A stretch of DNA of 64,000 nucleotides from Rhizobium sp. 16-449-1b (GTDB taxonomy: Bacteria; Pseudomonadota; Alphaproteobacteria; Rhizobiales; Rhizobiaceae): contig NZ_JAGHMH010000020.1 of NCBI RefSeq assembly GCF_017741935.1, forward strand, positions 1 to 64,000, read 5' to 3'. Shown here one piece after another: positions 25,860 to 34,097 of this stretch (the first letter of the stretch is position 1; every line of letters begins with the position of its first letter). Below the pieces are notes generated by a model. The model did not search any database, was not told where the DNA came from, and worked only from the letters and a program-made list of their open reading frames with translations. Both the position numbers and the translations under genes were made by a program.

Positions 25860-27269
25860 TTGGCATTTGATGAAATGATCACCGGGGACGAAAGCCCTCG
25901 ACAGCCATATGCAAAATACTTTGAGTGGTACAATAATCAGGATCGCGCGCATCTGATCGCCAAATCCCGCGATGCGGAAAACATCTTCCGCAAGACCGGC
26001 ATCACCTTCGCCGTCTATGGCCACGCCGACAGTTCCGAAAAGCTCATCCCCTTCGACATCATCCCCCGCGTCATCTCCGGCCGCGAATGGCGCAAGCTCG
26101 CGCAGGGCATCGAGCAGCGCGTCATCGCGCTCAACGCCTTTCTCGACGACATCTACCACAAGCAGGAGATCATCCGCGCCGGCCGCATTCCGCGCGAGCT
26201 GATCGAGAAGAACGATGCCTTCCTGCCCGAGATGATCGGCTTCCGCCCGCCGGGCGGCGTCTACACCCACATCGTCGGCACCGACATCGTGCGCACCGGC
26301 GAGGACCAGTTCTACGTTCTGGAAGACAATGCCCGCACGCCCTCGGGGGTCAGCTACATGCTGGAAAACCGCGAGACGATGATGCACATGTTCCCGGAGC
26401 TGTTCCACGAGAACAAGGTGCGCCCGGTCGAGGATTACCCCTATCTCCTGCGCCAGTCGCTCGCCTCGCTCGCCCCTCCTGGCTGCAAGGGCAAGCCGCG
26501 CGTGGCGGTGCTGACACCAGGCATCTACAACTCCGCCTATTACGAACACTCCTTCCTGGCCGACACCATGGGCGTCGAGCTGGTCGAGGGCTCGGATCTC
26601 CGCGTCATCGACGGCAAGGTGAAGATGCGCACCACGCGCGGCTACGAGGCGATCGACGTGCTCTATCGCCGCGTCGACGACGACTTCCTCGACCCCCTCA
26701 CCTTCCGCCCGGATTCCGCCCTCGGCATTCCGGGGATCATGGACGTCTACCGCTCCGGCAACATCACCATCGCCAACGCGCCGGGCACCGGCATCTGCGA
26801 CGACAAGGCGATCTATTCCTACATGCCTGAAATCGTCGAGTTCTATACCGGCCGCAAGGCGCTTCTGGAAAACGTGCCGACCTGGCGCTGTTCGGAAGCC
26901 TCCAGCCTGAAGTACGTGCTGGAGCACCTGGAAGAGCTCGTCGTCAAGGAAGTGCACGGCTCCGGCGGCTACGGCATGCTGGTCGGCCCGACCGCCTCGA
27001 AGAAGGAACGCGCCGATTTCGCCGAGAAGCTGCGCGCCAAGCCGAGCAACTACATCGCCCAGCCGACGCTCTCGCTGTCGACCGTGCCGATCCTCGTCAA
27101 CAAGGGGATCGCGCCGCGACACGTCGACCTGCGCCCCTACGTGCTGGTTTCCGACAAGGTGCAGATCATTCCCGGTGGCCTCACCCGCGTTGCGCTGAAG
27201 CAGGGCTCGCTGGTGGTCAATTCCAGCCAGGGCGGCGGCACCAAAGACACCTGGGTATTGGAGGATTGA
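25860..27269 (+). CDS. Circularly permuted ATP-grasp protein (CP_ATPgrasp_2; DUF404/DUF407)
   Basis: 469 aa from a TTG start at 25860, chosen because GGGGAG lies 8 nt upstream and the product then begins MAFDEM like typical family members. Conserved blocks include RVISGREWRKLAQGIEQRVIALNAFLDDIY, PPGGVYTHIVGTDIVRTG, VLEDNARTPSGVSYMLENR, NAPGTGICDDKAIYSYMPEIV and VVKEVHGSGGYGMLVGP. Such proteins are predicted amide-bond ligases acting on an unknown peptide or metabolite. The gene is followed after 4 bp by an alpha-E gene and then a transglutaminase gene, the classical predicted peptide-synthesis and cleavage operon. Confidence 0.88.
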   Translation: MAFDEMITGDESPRQPYAKYFEWYNNQDRAHLIAKSRDAENIFRKTGITFAVYGHADSSEKLIPFDIIPRVISGREWRKLAQGIEQRVIALNAFLDDIYHKQEIIRAGRIPRELIEKNDAFLPEMIGFRPPGGVYTHIVGTDIVRTGEDQFYVLEDNARTPSGVSYMLENRETMMHMFPELFHENKVRPVEDYPYLLRQSLASLAPPGCKGKPRVAVLTPGIYNSAYYEHSFLADTMGVELVEGSDLRVIDGKVKMRTTRGYEAIDVLYRRVDDDFLDPLTFRPDSALGIPGIMDVYRSGNITIANAPGTGICDDKAIYSYMPEIVEFYTGRKALLENVPTWRCSEASSLKYVLEHLEELVVKEVHGSGGYGMLVGPTASKKERADFAEKLRAKPSNYIAQPTLSLSTVPILVNKGIAPRHVDLRPYVLVSDKVQIIPGGLTRVALKQGSLVVNSSQGGGTKDTWVLED

Positions 27270-27273
27270 TCTG

Positions 27274-28215
27274 ATGCTCGGAAGAACCGCAAACGGCCTC
27301 TACTGGATGTTCCGTTACTTCGAGCGCGCCGAGAATATCGCGCGCCTGATCGATGCCGGCATCCGCATGTCGCTCACCAGAAGCAGCGGCAGCGACGACA
27401 ACTGGGACGGCGTGCTGCAGAGCGCCGGCGTCCGCGAAGCCTATGACGAGGGCCATTCGAAGCTGACCGGCCCTGACGCAATCGACTACCTGCTGCGCGA
27501 TCGCACCAACCTGTCGAGCGTCATGTCCTGCGTGGATTTCGGCCGCAACAATGCCCGCATGGTGCGCACGGCGCTCACCCGCGAGACCTGGGAAGCGACC
27601 AACGAGTTCTGGATCGAGCTGAAGGAGCTGCTTTCCAAGCGGCTGAAGCCGGCCGATCTGCCGCAGGCGATCGACGTCATCAAGCACCGCGCAGGGCTGA
27701 TCCGCGGCGCGCTGCACGGCTCGATGCTGCGCAACGAGCTCTACAACTTCGCCCGCATCGGCACCTTCATCGAGCGCGCCGACAACACCAGCCGCATCCT
27801 CGACGTGAAATATTACGTGCTGCTGCCGGCCGTTTCCGCCGTCGGCACCTCGATCGACAACGTCCAGTGGGAATCGATCCTGCGCTCGGTCTCCGCCCAC
27901 CGCTCCTACAGCTGGGCCTATGACGGCGAATACCGCGCCACCAACATCGCTGACTTCCTGATTCTCAACGGCCAGATGCCGCGGTCGCTCGCCTATTGCT
28001 ACGAGAAGATCACCAGCGAACTCGGCCACCTCGCTACCGATTACGGCGAGCGGCTGAAGGCGCACGACACCGCCGACGCCATCCGCCAATCGCTGAAGAA
28101 GCAGGCGATCAAGGACATCATGGATCAGGGCCTGCACGAATTCCTCGAGGACTTCGTCTCACGCAACAGCCAGCTCGGACAGGAAATTTCCGACGGTTAC
28201 CGGTTCTACGCATAG
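27274..28215 (+). CDS. Alpha-E domain protein (DUF403)
   Basis: 313 aa, all helical. It begins MLGRTANGLYWMFRYFERAENIARLID, diagnostic of alpha-E proteins, and has RIGTFIERADNTSRILDVKYY in the middle; the paired E-R-A motifs give the family its name. It is thought to act with the ATP-grasp protein, possibly as its substrate carrier or partner. It starts 4 bp after that gene and ends 12 bp before the transglutaminase gene, so all three are one operon. Confidence 0.88.
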   Translation: MLGRTANGLYWMFRYFERAENIARLIDAGIRMSLTRSSGSDDNWDGVLQSAGVREAYDEGHSKLTGPDAIDYLLRDRTNLSSVMSCVDFGRNNARMVRTALTRETWEATNEFWIELKELLSKRLKPADLPQAIDVIKHRAGLIRGALHGSMLRNELYNFARIGTFIERADNTSRILDVKYYVLLPAVSAVGTSIDNVQWESILRSVSAHRSYSWAYDGEYRATNIADFLILNGQMPRSLAYCYEKITSELGHLATDYGERLKAHDTADAIRQSLKKQAIKDIMDQGLHEFLEDFVSRNSQLGQEISDGYRFYA

Positions 28216-28227
28216 GCGGGTCGCGAC

Positions 28228-29052
28228 ATGAAACTGAAGATTAGCCACGTCACCGAATACCGCTACGACGAACCCTCCGCCTTCTCGCTGCAGCGCCTGC
28301 GGCTGACCCCGCCGTCCGGCCCCGGCCAAAAGGTGCTGAGCTGGTCGCTGCATGTCGAGGGCGCCAAGCCTGAAGTCGAGTATGACGACCAGTTCGGCAA
28401 CCACGTCAACTTGGTGTCGCTCGAAGGAGAGCAGCAGGTGACGCGCATCGTCGCCGAGGGCGAGGTCGAAACCGAGGATCTGAACGGCGTCACCGGCCCG
28501 CACACCGGCTTCTGCCCGCTCTGGCTCTTCCTGCGCGACACGCCGCGCACCAAGCCCGGCAAGCTGGTGAAGGAGCTCATCAAGGGTGTCAGCGGCGACA
28601 ACGAGCTTGGCCGCATGCATGCGCTGATGGGCGCCATCCACGAGACGGTGAACTACCAGCCCGGCACCAGCGACGTCGAAACTACGGCCGAACAGGCGCT
28701 GGAAAAGAAGACCGGCGTCTGCCAGGACCACGCCCATATCTTCGTCGCCGCCGCCCATGCGCTCGGCGTTCCCGCGCGCTACGTCTCCGGCTACCTCATG
28801 ATGGAAGAGAAGATCGAGCAGGCGGCAACGCATGCCTGGGCCGAGGCGCATATTCCCGGCCTCGGCTGGGTCGGCTTCGATCCCGCCAACAAGATCTGCC
28901 CGGATGAGCGCTATGTCCGTATCGCCAGCGGCCTGTCCTACAAGGACGCTGCACCCGTCTCCGGCATGCGCATCGGCACGCCAGGCGAAAAGCTGCAGGT
29001 GATCGTCAAGGTCGCGGACCAGGGGCAATCTCAGAGTCAGTCCCAGAGCTAG
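28228..29052 (+). CDS. Transglutaminase-fold cysteine protease-like protein
   Basis: 274 aa. An N-terminal beta domain (YRYDEPSAFSLQRLRLTPPSGPGQ) precedes the transglutaminase core with an intact triad: Cys in KTGVCQDHAHIF, His in THAWAEAHIPG and Asp in WVGFDPANK. No signal peptide is visible. In this operon type it may cleave or transfer the peptide bond made by the ATP-grasp enzyme. The end is a Gln/Ser repeat (QSQSQSQS), and the last 47 bp overlap the converging transglutaminase gene. Confidence 0.85.
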   Translation: MKLKISHVTEYRYDEPSAFSLQRLRLTPPSGPGQKVLSWSLHVEGAKPEVEYDDQFGNHVNLVSLEGEQQVTRIVAEGEVETEDLNGVTGPHTGFCPLWLFLRDTPRTKPGKLVKELIKGVSGDNELGRMHALMGAIHETVNYQPGTSDVETTAEQALEKKTGVCQDHAHIFVAAAHALGVPARYVSGYLMMEEKIEQAATHAWAEAHIPGLGWVGFDPANKICPDERYVRIASGLSYKDAAPVSGMRIGTPGEKLQVIVKVADQGQSQSQSQS

Positions 29053-29914
29053 TCAAAGCGCCGACATTGAGCGGCAGCGCAGCCGTGTCGCCGGTGACGA
29101 TCTCGCCGTTGGCAATCTCATCGGTAACGACCTCGAACTGCGCCAGCCGCGCCGGGCCGAAAGCCGTCGAGATCGCGACGTCGGTGGCATCGCGGCCGGT
29201 CGCCATCAGGATGCGGCCGATGCGCGGCGTGTTGTGGCGGGCATCCACCGTGTGCCAGTGGCCGCCGAGATAGACCTCGAACCATGCGCTGAAATCCATC
29301 GGCGCTGGGTCTTTCGGCACCCCGATGTCACCGAGATAGCCGGTGCAATAGCGCGCCGGAATGTTCATGCAGCGGCAAAGCGTGATCGCCAGATGCGCGA
29401 AATCCCGGCACACGCCGGTTCTGTCGGTGTAGCCGCCATGCGCCGTGCGCAGGAGATCGGCGTTCATGTAGTCGAAGCGGATATGCCCATGCACGAAATC
29501 CGTGATCGCCTGCACGCGGGTCCATCCGGGCGCGGTTGCCGAGAAGGTCTCCCAGGCGAAATCGGCGAGCCGGTCGGTGTCGCAGTAGCGGCTGCCGAGC
29601 AGGAAGACGAGCACGTCGTCGGGCAAGTCCTTGATCTCATGCTGTACGGCTTCGAGAGGCACCACGTCAGGCTGGCCGCTGTCGTAGATGTCGAAGCTGG
29701 TCGATATGGTGGTGATCCCCGCCGGCGCCACGATGCGGGTGCAGGCATTGCCGAAATCGTCGGTGTAGCCCCACGCCTCGATCGGCTGGTCGAACTCCAG
29801 CACCTGCTCGGTCAAGAGATCGACCCGTCTCGAGGGATGGATGTTGAGGGTGAGAAGCATCGGCGTCGGTTGCACGCATTCATACCCTATCGTGAAACCG
29901 GCATGGATCTTCAT
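29006..29914 (-). CDS. Transglutaminase-fold protein with atypical His position
   Basis: 302 aa. It has the same N-terminal beta domain followed by a transglutaminase core: catalytic Cys in RTGVCRDFAHLAIT and Asp in HTVDARHNTPRIG. Where the catalytic His is expected, before A-W-F-E, the sequence reads PMDFSAWFEVYLG, with Ser instead. The family thus looks either inactive or using another residue. It overlaps the 3' end of the plus-strand transglutaminase gene by 47 bp and lies about 100 bp after a third transglutaminase gene on its own strand. Confidence 0.82.
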   Translation of the reverse strand: MKIHAGFTIGYECVQPTPMLLTLNIHPSRRVDLLTEQVLEFDQPIEAWGYTDDFGNACTRIVAPAGITTISTSFDIYDSGQPDVVPLEAVQHEIKDLPDDVLVFLLGSRYCDTDRLADFAWETFSATAPGWTRVQAITDFVHGHIRFDYMNADLLRTAHGGYTDRTGVCRDFAHLAITLCRCMNIPARYCTGYLGDIGVPKDPAPMDFSAWFEVYLGGHWHTVDARHNTPRIGRILMATGRDATDVAISTAFGPARLAQFEVVTDEIANGEIVTGDTAALPLNVGALTSSGTDSEIAPGPRP

Positions 29915-30013
29915 GATCGTTCCTTCTCGAAAAGCGGCGCGGCGGCATTGGCGCGCTTTCAGGGAACGTCACCGGCACCGATCGGTTCCACGCGTGGCGG
30001 CCGGTTCACGGCA

Positions 30014-30889
30014 TCATGTCTCGGTGGTCACATTGACCTGCACGAGCATGTCGCCGAAGTCGTCGCTGGTGCCGTCATAGCTCCCCCAGAGCGGGATCGC
30101 CTGGTGTGGGTCGCGGGCGACGCCGACGCGGATGAGGTCTTGATTGCCGACGATGCCGTTGGTCGGATCGAACTCCACCCAGCCCGCGCCCGGCAGATAG
30201 ACCTGGCACCAGGCATGTGTCGACCCGCCGCCAAGCGTGCGCGATCCGTCGCGGTCAGGCACGTAGATGTAGCCGGTGACGAAACGGGCGGCGAAACCCA
30301 GAGACCGCGCCGCCTCCATCATCAAAAGCGCGAAATCCCGGCACGTCCCCTGCCGCCGCTGCAGCGTCTCGACAGGCGTTTGCGTGCCCCTCTCGACGCG
30401 ACGCGCATAGACGAAGCTCTGGCGGATCGAAAAGCAGAGCGTCATCAGGATATGCCCGGTCTGCACCGAAGTCCCCGCGCCGGTAAACTGCCGCGCCCAA
30501 AGCGCCACCGCACCCTCGGGATCGTCATAAGAGCGGGCGATGGTGCAGCTCAGATCGGGAAGCTCGTCCTCTTCATAGGAGAAAGGATAGGTCAGCGCCT
30601 CGCTGTCCATCTCGAACTCGACGGGCACCTCGGGCGTATGATCGAGCCGGATATTGGTCTCGAAGCGAAGATGATCGGATGCGCCGTTAAAATCGACCAG
30701 CGCGATGCAGTTGCCGAATACGTCGTGGATCCAGCGCACTCGCGCGGGCGTCGGCTCGACCACCATCGTCGCATCGAGCAGCCGCTGGTCGAAGCTGTCG
30801 CGCGGGCGAAACAGCACCCGGTGCTGGCCGAAGGTGACCGGGCGCTTGTAGCTGTATTGGGTGATGTGCCTGACGGAATATACGGTCAT
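30014..30889 (-). CDS. Transglutaminase-fold cysteine protease-like protein
   Basis: 291 aa from ATG 30889, preceded by GAGGG; the frame can be extended six codons. Conserved parts are YSYKRPVTFGQHRVLFRPRDSFDQ at the N-terminus, and a full triad: Cys in RQGTCRDFALLMMEAARSLG, His in GGSTHAWCQVYLPG and Asp in WVEFDPTNG. It likely forms a two-gene unit with the gene at 29006. Together with the plus-strand operon this gives three paralogues of the same fold within 3 kb. Confidence 0.85.
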   Translation of the reverse strand: MTVYSVRHITQYSYKRPVTFGQHRVLFRPRDSFDQRLLDATMVVEPTPARVRWIHDVFGNCIALVDFNGASDHLRFETNIRLDHTPEVPVEFEMDSEALTYPFSYEEDELPDLSCTIARSYDDPEGAVALWARQFTGAGTSVQTGHILMTLCFSIRQSFVYARRVERGTQTPVETLQRRQGTCRDFALLMMEAARSLGFAARFVTGYIYVPDRDGSRTLGGGSTHAWCQVYLPGAGWVEFDPTNGIVGNQDLIRVGVARDPHQAIPLWGSYDGTSDDFGDMLVQVNVTTET

Positions 30890-30954
30890 GCTGCCCTCGC
30901 CCGCCACGGTCCGGACGGACGCCTTGCTACTCGAACTCTTCTAGTCGAACGCGT

Positions 30955-31197
30955 CTAATCAAATTCCGGTACCTGCCCCGACTGGAAGAGAATGATCGAA
31001 GGTCCCTGCTCGCCGACCGCGACATTGGCCTCGCGGCACCAGACGACGACGCCGGCATAGTCGTTGACCATCGTTTCGGCGACATAGACAGCCGTGTCCT
31101 CGCCCTTCATCCGGCGCGGTTCGAACGCGTGCACCAGAGCGCCGCTGTCATCGATGTTGAACGCGCTCAGCACAATCAATTTCCGCACTCCTGGCAT
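30955..31197 (-). CDS. Hypothetical 80-aa protein
   Basis: The start at 31197 is supported by AGGAGAG 6 nt upstream, and it excludes the longer frame to 31290. The product begins MPGVRKLIVLSAFNIDDSG and contains AVYVAETMVNDYAGVVVWCREAN; it looks like a small alpha/beta domain with no signal peptide. I do not recognise a family. It lies between the third transglutaminase gene and the VOC protein, all in one direction. Confidence 0.65.
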   Translation of the reverse strand: MPGVRKLIVLSAFNIDDSGALVHAFEPRRMKGEDTAVYVAETMVNDYAGVVVWCREANVAVGEQGPSIILFQSGQVPEFD

Positions 31198-31294
31198 AGA
31201 CGCTCTCCTGCGGCGATAACGGCAGGACGCCCGTTTCGTTCCTGAGAACGGGCGGTCTGGAGAAGAAATTTGGCTGGGGTCGCCCAGCAATCGC

Positions 31295-31768
31295 TCAGCC
31301 CCGGCGGGCGGCCTCGATCGCCGCGACGTCGATCTTGCCCATGTCCATCATCGCATCGAAAGCGCGCTTGGCCTCGGCGCCGCCGGCGTTCATTGCCTCC
31401 GTCAGCACGCGCGGCGTGATCTGCCATGATACGCCCCATTTGTCCTTGCACCAACCGCAGGCGCTTTCCTCGCCGCCATTGGCGACGATCGCGTTCCAGT
31501 AGCGGTCGGTCTCTTCCTGATCCTCGGTGGAGATCTGGAACGAGAAGGCCTCGTTGTGCTTGAAGACGGGGCCGCCATTGAGGCCGATGCAGGCAACGCC
31601 GGCGACGGTGAATTCGACGACGAGCACCTGCCCCTCCTTGCCTGAGGGATAATCGCCCGGCGCACGGGTGATCTTCCCGACGGAGCTGTCAGGAAACGTC
31701 TTCGCGTAGAAGCGCGCTGCCTCCTCGGCATCCTTGTCGTACCATACGCAGATCGTGTTCTTAGCCAT
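31295..31768 (-). CDS. VOC-superfamily protein, PhnB-like
   Basis: 157 aa. It matches the PhnB / 3-demethylubiquinone methyltransferase-like branch of the glyoxalase fold: ICVWYDKDAEEAARFYAKTFPDSSVG at the start, then VLVVEFTVAGVACIGLNGGPVFKHNEAFSFQI and CGWCKDKWGVSWQITPRVL. Such proteins are soluble and of unknown function; the old methyltransferase label is not supported by the sequence. GGGAGGAGCGCGTA precedes the ATG. Confidence 0.85.
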   Translation of the reverse strand: MAKNTICVWYDKDAEEAARFYAKTFPDSSVGKITRAPGDYPSGKEGQVLVVEFTVAGVACIGLNGGPVFKHNEAFSFQISTEDQEETDRYWNAIVANGGEESACGWCKDKWGVSWQITPRVLTEAMNAGGAEAKRAFDAMMDMGKIDVAAIEAARRG

Positions 31769-31871
31769 TACGCGCTCCTCCCTCGTTCGTTGCCTATGTC
31801 AGGACACATAAGGCAGCGATATCAGTTGACCAGCGCAATGGTCTCTTCGGAAGCGGATCGTTAAGGCGGGC

Positions 31872-32144
31872 TCAGAGGCTCTCGTATTTTTCCGCCGTGC
31901 GGCGGGTCGCCAGCGAGTAGAGCCAGTAGAAGGGGATGAAGCAGACGAGGACGGCGATTTCGAGCACCGAATGGCGCGTCTCGCGAGACTCTTCGACAAC
32001 CACAGACGCCTCCGCTCTCACCTCACGCTGCGCGTTCTCGAGCAGACGGTTCACCAGCTGGCGATTGTCTTCCCTCTCGGTCCCGTCGGCATCGTGGTGA
32101 GTGGTCTTCGGCGCGGGCTTGCGCATGTCTGGCCTCGTCGTCAT
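31872..32144 (-). CDS. Small single-pass membrane protein
   Basis: 90 aa. The first 60 residues are strongly charged and helical (REDNRQLVNRLLENAQREVRAEASVVVEESRE). One membrane segment follows near residue 63-80 (VLEIAVLVCFIPFYWLYSLA), with a short basic tail. The topology suggests a cytoplasmic N-terminus. I do not recognise the family. Confidence 0.6.
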   Translation of the reverse strand: MTTRPDMRKPAPKTTHHDADGTEREDNRQLVNRLLENAQREVRAEASVVVEESRETRHSVLEIAVLVCFIPFYWLYSLATRRTAEKYESL

Positions 32145-32237
32145 TGCAGTGCGAGGTCAAGCTAGCACGATTTTATTAAATCTTTAACTATAAGTGCCCG
32201 GCTGCCCGCGCGCGGGGCGTGCGCTTCCCGAGATACG

Positions 32238-32263
32238 GAAAAGGCGGAGCTTTCGCCCCGCCT
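32238..32263 (-). terminator. Terminator of the chvE-ggu-arabinonate operon
   Basis: Read on the minus strand, a stem of GGCGGGGC with GCTCCGCC (one G-T pair) and a GAAA loop is followed by TTTTCC. It lies about 30 bp after the stop of the dehydratase gene, the last gene of the operon. Confidence 0.75.
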
Positions 32264-32294
32264 CCTCGTCAATTCATCCGATCGAAACGACCGA

Positions 32295-34034
32295 TTAGTG
32301 GCTGTCCTTGCCGACCGCGCTGCCGCGACATCCCTTGAGGAAGTCGAGATCGGCGCCGGTGTCGGCACCTTCGACGTGCTGCTGGTGCAGGAACGCATAG
32401 CCAGAGGTCGGCAGCTCGTGCTGCGGCTTCCACTCGGCCAGACGGCGCGCCATCTCTTCATCGGAGATATCGACATGCAGGCGACGGTTCGGCACGTCGA
32501 GCTCGATCATGTCGCCGTTCTTGATGACGGCGAGCGGGCCGCCGACGGCCGCTTCCGGCGAGGTGTGCAGAACGACGGTGCCATAGGCGGTGCCGGACAT
32601 GCGGGCATCCGAGATGCGCACCATGTCGGTGATGCCCTTCTTGAGCACCTTCGGAGGCAGACCCATGTTGCCGACTTCGGCCATGCCTGGATAGCCCTTC
32701 GGACCACAGTTCTTCATGACCATGACGCAGGTCTCGTCGATGTCGAGATTGTCGTCGTTGATCTTGGCCTTGTAGTCGTCGATATCCTCGAACACCACGG
32801 CGCGGCCGCGATGCGTGAGCAGATGCGGCGAAGCGGCTGATGGCTTCAGCACGGCGCCCTTCGGCGCCATGTTGCCGCGCAGAACGACGATGCCGCCCGA
32901 CTGCGTGAGCGCCTTTTCTGCCGGCAGGATGACGTCTTCGTTCCAGTTGACGACGTCCTTGACCTCGTCCCACATGGTTTCGCCGGAAACCGTCAGCGCA
33001 TCCTTGTGCAGCAGGCCTGCTTCGCCGAGACGCTTGATGACGACAGGCAGGCCACCGGCATAGAAGAACTCTTCCATGAGGTACTTGCCTGAAGGCATCA
33101 GGTTGACGATGGTCGGCACGTCGCGGCCGCAACGGTCCCAGTCGTCGAGCGTCAGGTCGATGCCGACGCGGCCGGCCATGGCCAGCAGATGGATGACGGC
33201 ATTGGTCGAACCGCCGATCGCCGCATTGGTGCGGATGGCGTTTTCGAAGGCCTGCTTGGTCATGATATCAGAGGGCTTCAGGTCGTCCTTGACCATCTGC
33301 ACGATACGGCGGCCGGTGAGCTGCGCCATCACCTTGCGGCGGCTATCGACACCAGGGATCGCGGCATTGCCCGAAAGCGCCATGCCGAGCGCTTCGGCCA
33401 TCGATGCCATGGTGGACGCGGTGCCCATCGTGTTGCAGGTGCCGGACGAACGGCTCATCGAAGCCTCGGCTTCGAGGAACTCGGCCTGCGTCATCTCGCC
33501 GGCCTTCACCATTTCCGAGAACTTCCAGAGATGCGTGCCGGAGCCGACGCGCTCGCCGCGGAAGTAGCCGTTCAGCATCGGGCCGCCGGTGACGACGATC
33601 GACGGCAGGTCGACGGAGGCGGCCGCCATCAGGAGCGACGGCGTGGTCTTGTCGCAGCCGACCATCAGCACGCAACCGTCCATCGGCTGGCCGCGAATGG
33701 TTTCCTCGATCGAGAGCGCCGCAAGGTTGCGGTACATCATCGCGGTCGGGCGGAAGGTGTTTTCGGATGCCGAGAAGACCGGAACTTCCATCGGGAAGCC
33801 GCCGGCTTCCCAGATACCGGCCTTCACCTTCTCCGCCAGCTCGCGCAGATGGCCGTTGCACGGCGTCATGTCCGACCAGGTGTTGAGAATGCCGATCACG
33901 GGGCGTCCGTCGAACAGGTCGTGCGGGTAACCCTGGTTCTTCATCCAGCCGCGGTGATAGATGACGTCACGGCTGGTACCGCCGTACCATTCCTGCGATC
34001 GAAGCTTGCGCGGCCATTCCGCTTTTTTAAACAT
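32295..34034 (-). CDS. L-arabinonate dehydratase-type enzyme (IlvD/Edd family)
   Basis: 579 aa. It dehydrates a pentonate sugar acid, most likely L-arabinonate, to 2-keto-3-deoxypentonate with an Fe-S cluster. The three cluster cysteines are visible: C59 in SDMTPCNGH, one in LMVGCDKTTPS near residue 127, and one in SSGTCNTMGTAS near residue 200. The sequence begins RKLRSQEWYGGTSRDVIYHRGWMKNQG, a start shared by pentonate dehydratases rather than by dihydroxyacid dehydratase IlvD. The length equals that known for the rhizobial arabinonate dehydratase. It follows the semialdehyde dehydrogenase and gguC genes, so it acts in the same non-phosphorylating pathway. Confidence 0.85.
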   Translation of the reverse strand: MFKKAEWPRKLRSQEWYGGTSRDVIYHRGWMKNQGYPHDLFDGRPVIGILNTWSDMTPCNGHLRELAEKVKAGIWEAGGFPMEVPVFSASENTFRPTAMMYRNLAALSIEETIRGQPMDGCVLMVGCDKTTPSLLMAAASVDLPSIVVTGGPMLNGYFRGERVGSGTHLWKFSEMVKAGEMTQAEFLEAEASMSRSSGTCNTMGTASTMASMAEALGMALSGNAAIPGVDSRRKVMAQLTGRRIVQMVKDDLKPSDIMTKQAFENAIRTNAAIGGSTNAVIHLLAMAGRVGIDLTLDDWDRCGRDVPTIVNLMPSGKYLMEEFFYAGGLPVVIKRLGEAGLLHKDALTVSGETMWDEVKDVVNWNEDVILPAEKALTQSGGIVVLRGNMAPKGAVLKPSAASPHLLTHRGRAVVFEDIDDYKAKINDDNLDIDETCVMVMKNCGPKGYPGMAEVGNMGLPPKVLKKGITDMVRISDARMSGTAYGTVVLHTSPEAAVGGPLAVIKNGDMIELDVPNRRLHVDISDEEMARRLAEWKPQHELPTSGYAFLHQQHVEGADTGADLDFLKGCRGSAVGKDSH

Positions 34035-34097
34035 TGTCTTCTGCCTTTTGAGGGATGCCGAGCCGTCCTCGCGACGGCCCGTATCGCTATTTTGACG

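Noticed and set aside
32295-34034. Dihydroxyacid dehydratase IlvD or 6-phosphogluconate dehydratase Edd
   Set aside because: The N-terminus and length fit pentonate dehydratases, and the genes around it belong to a pentonate pathway.
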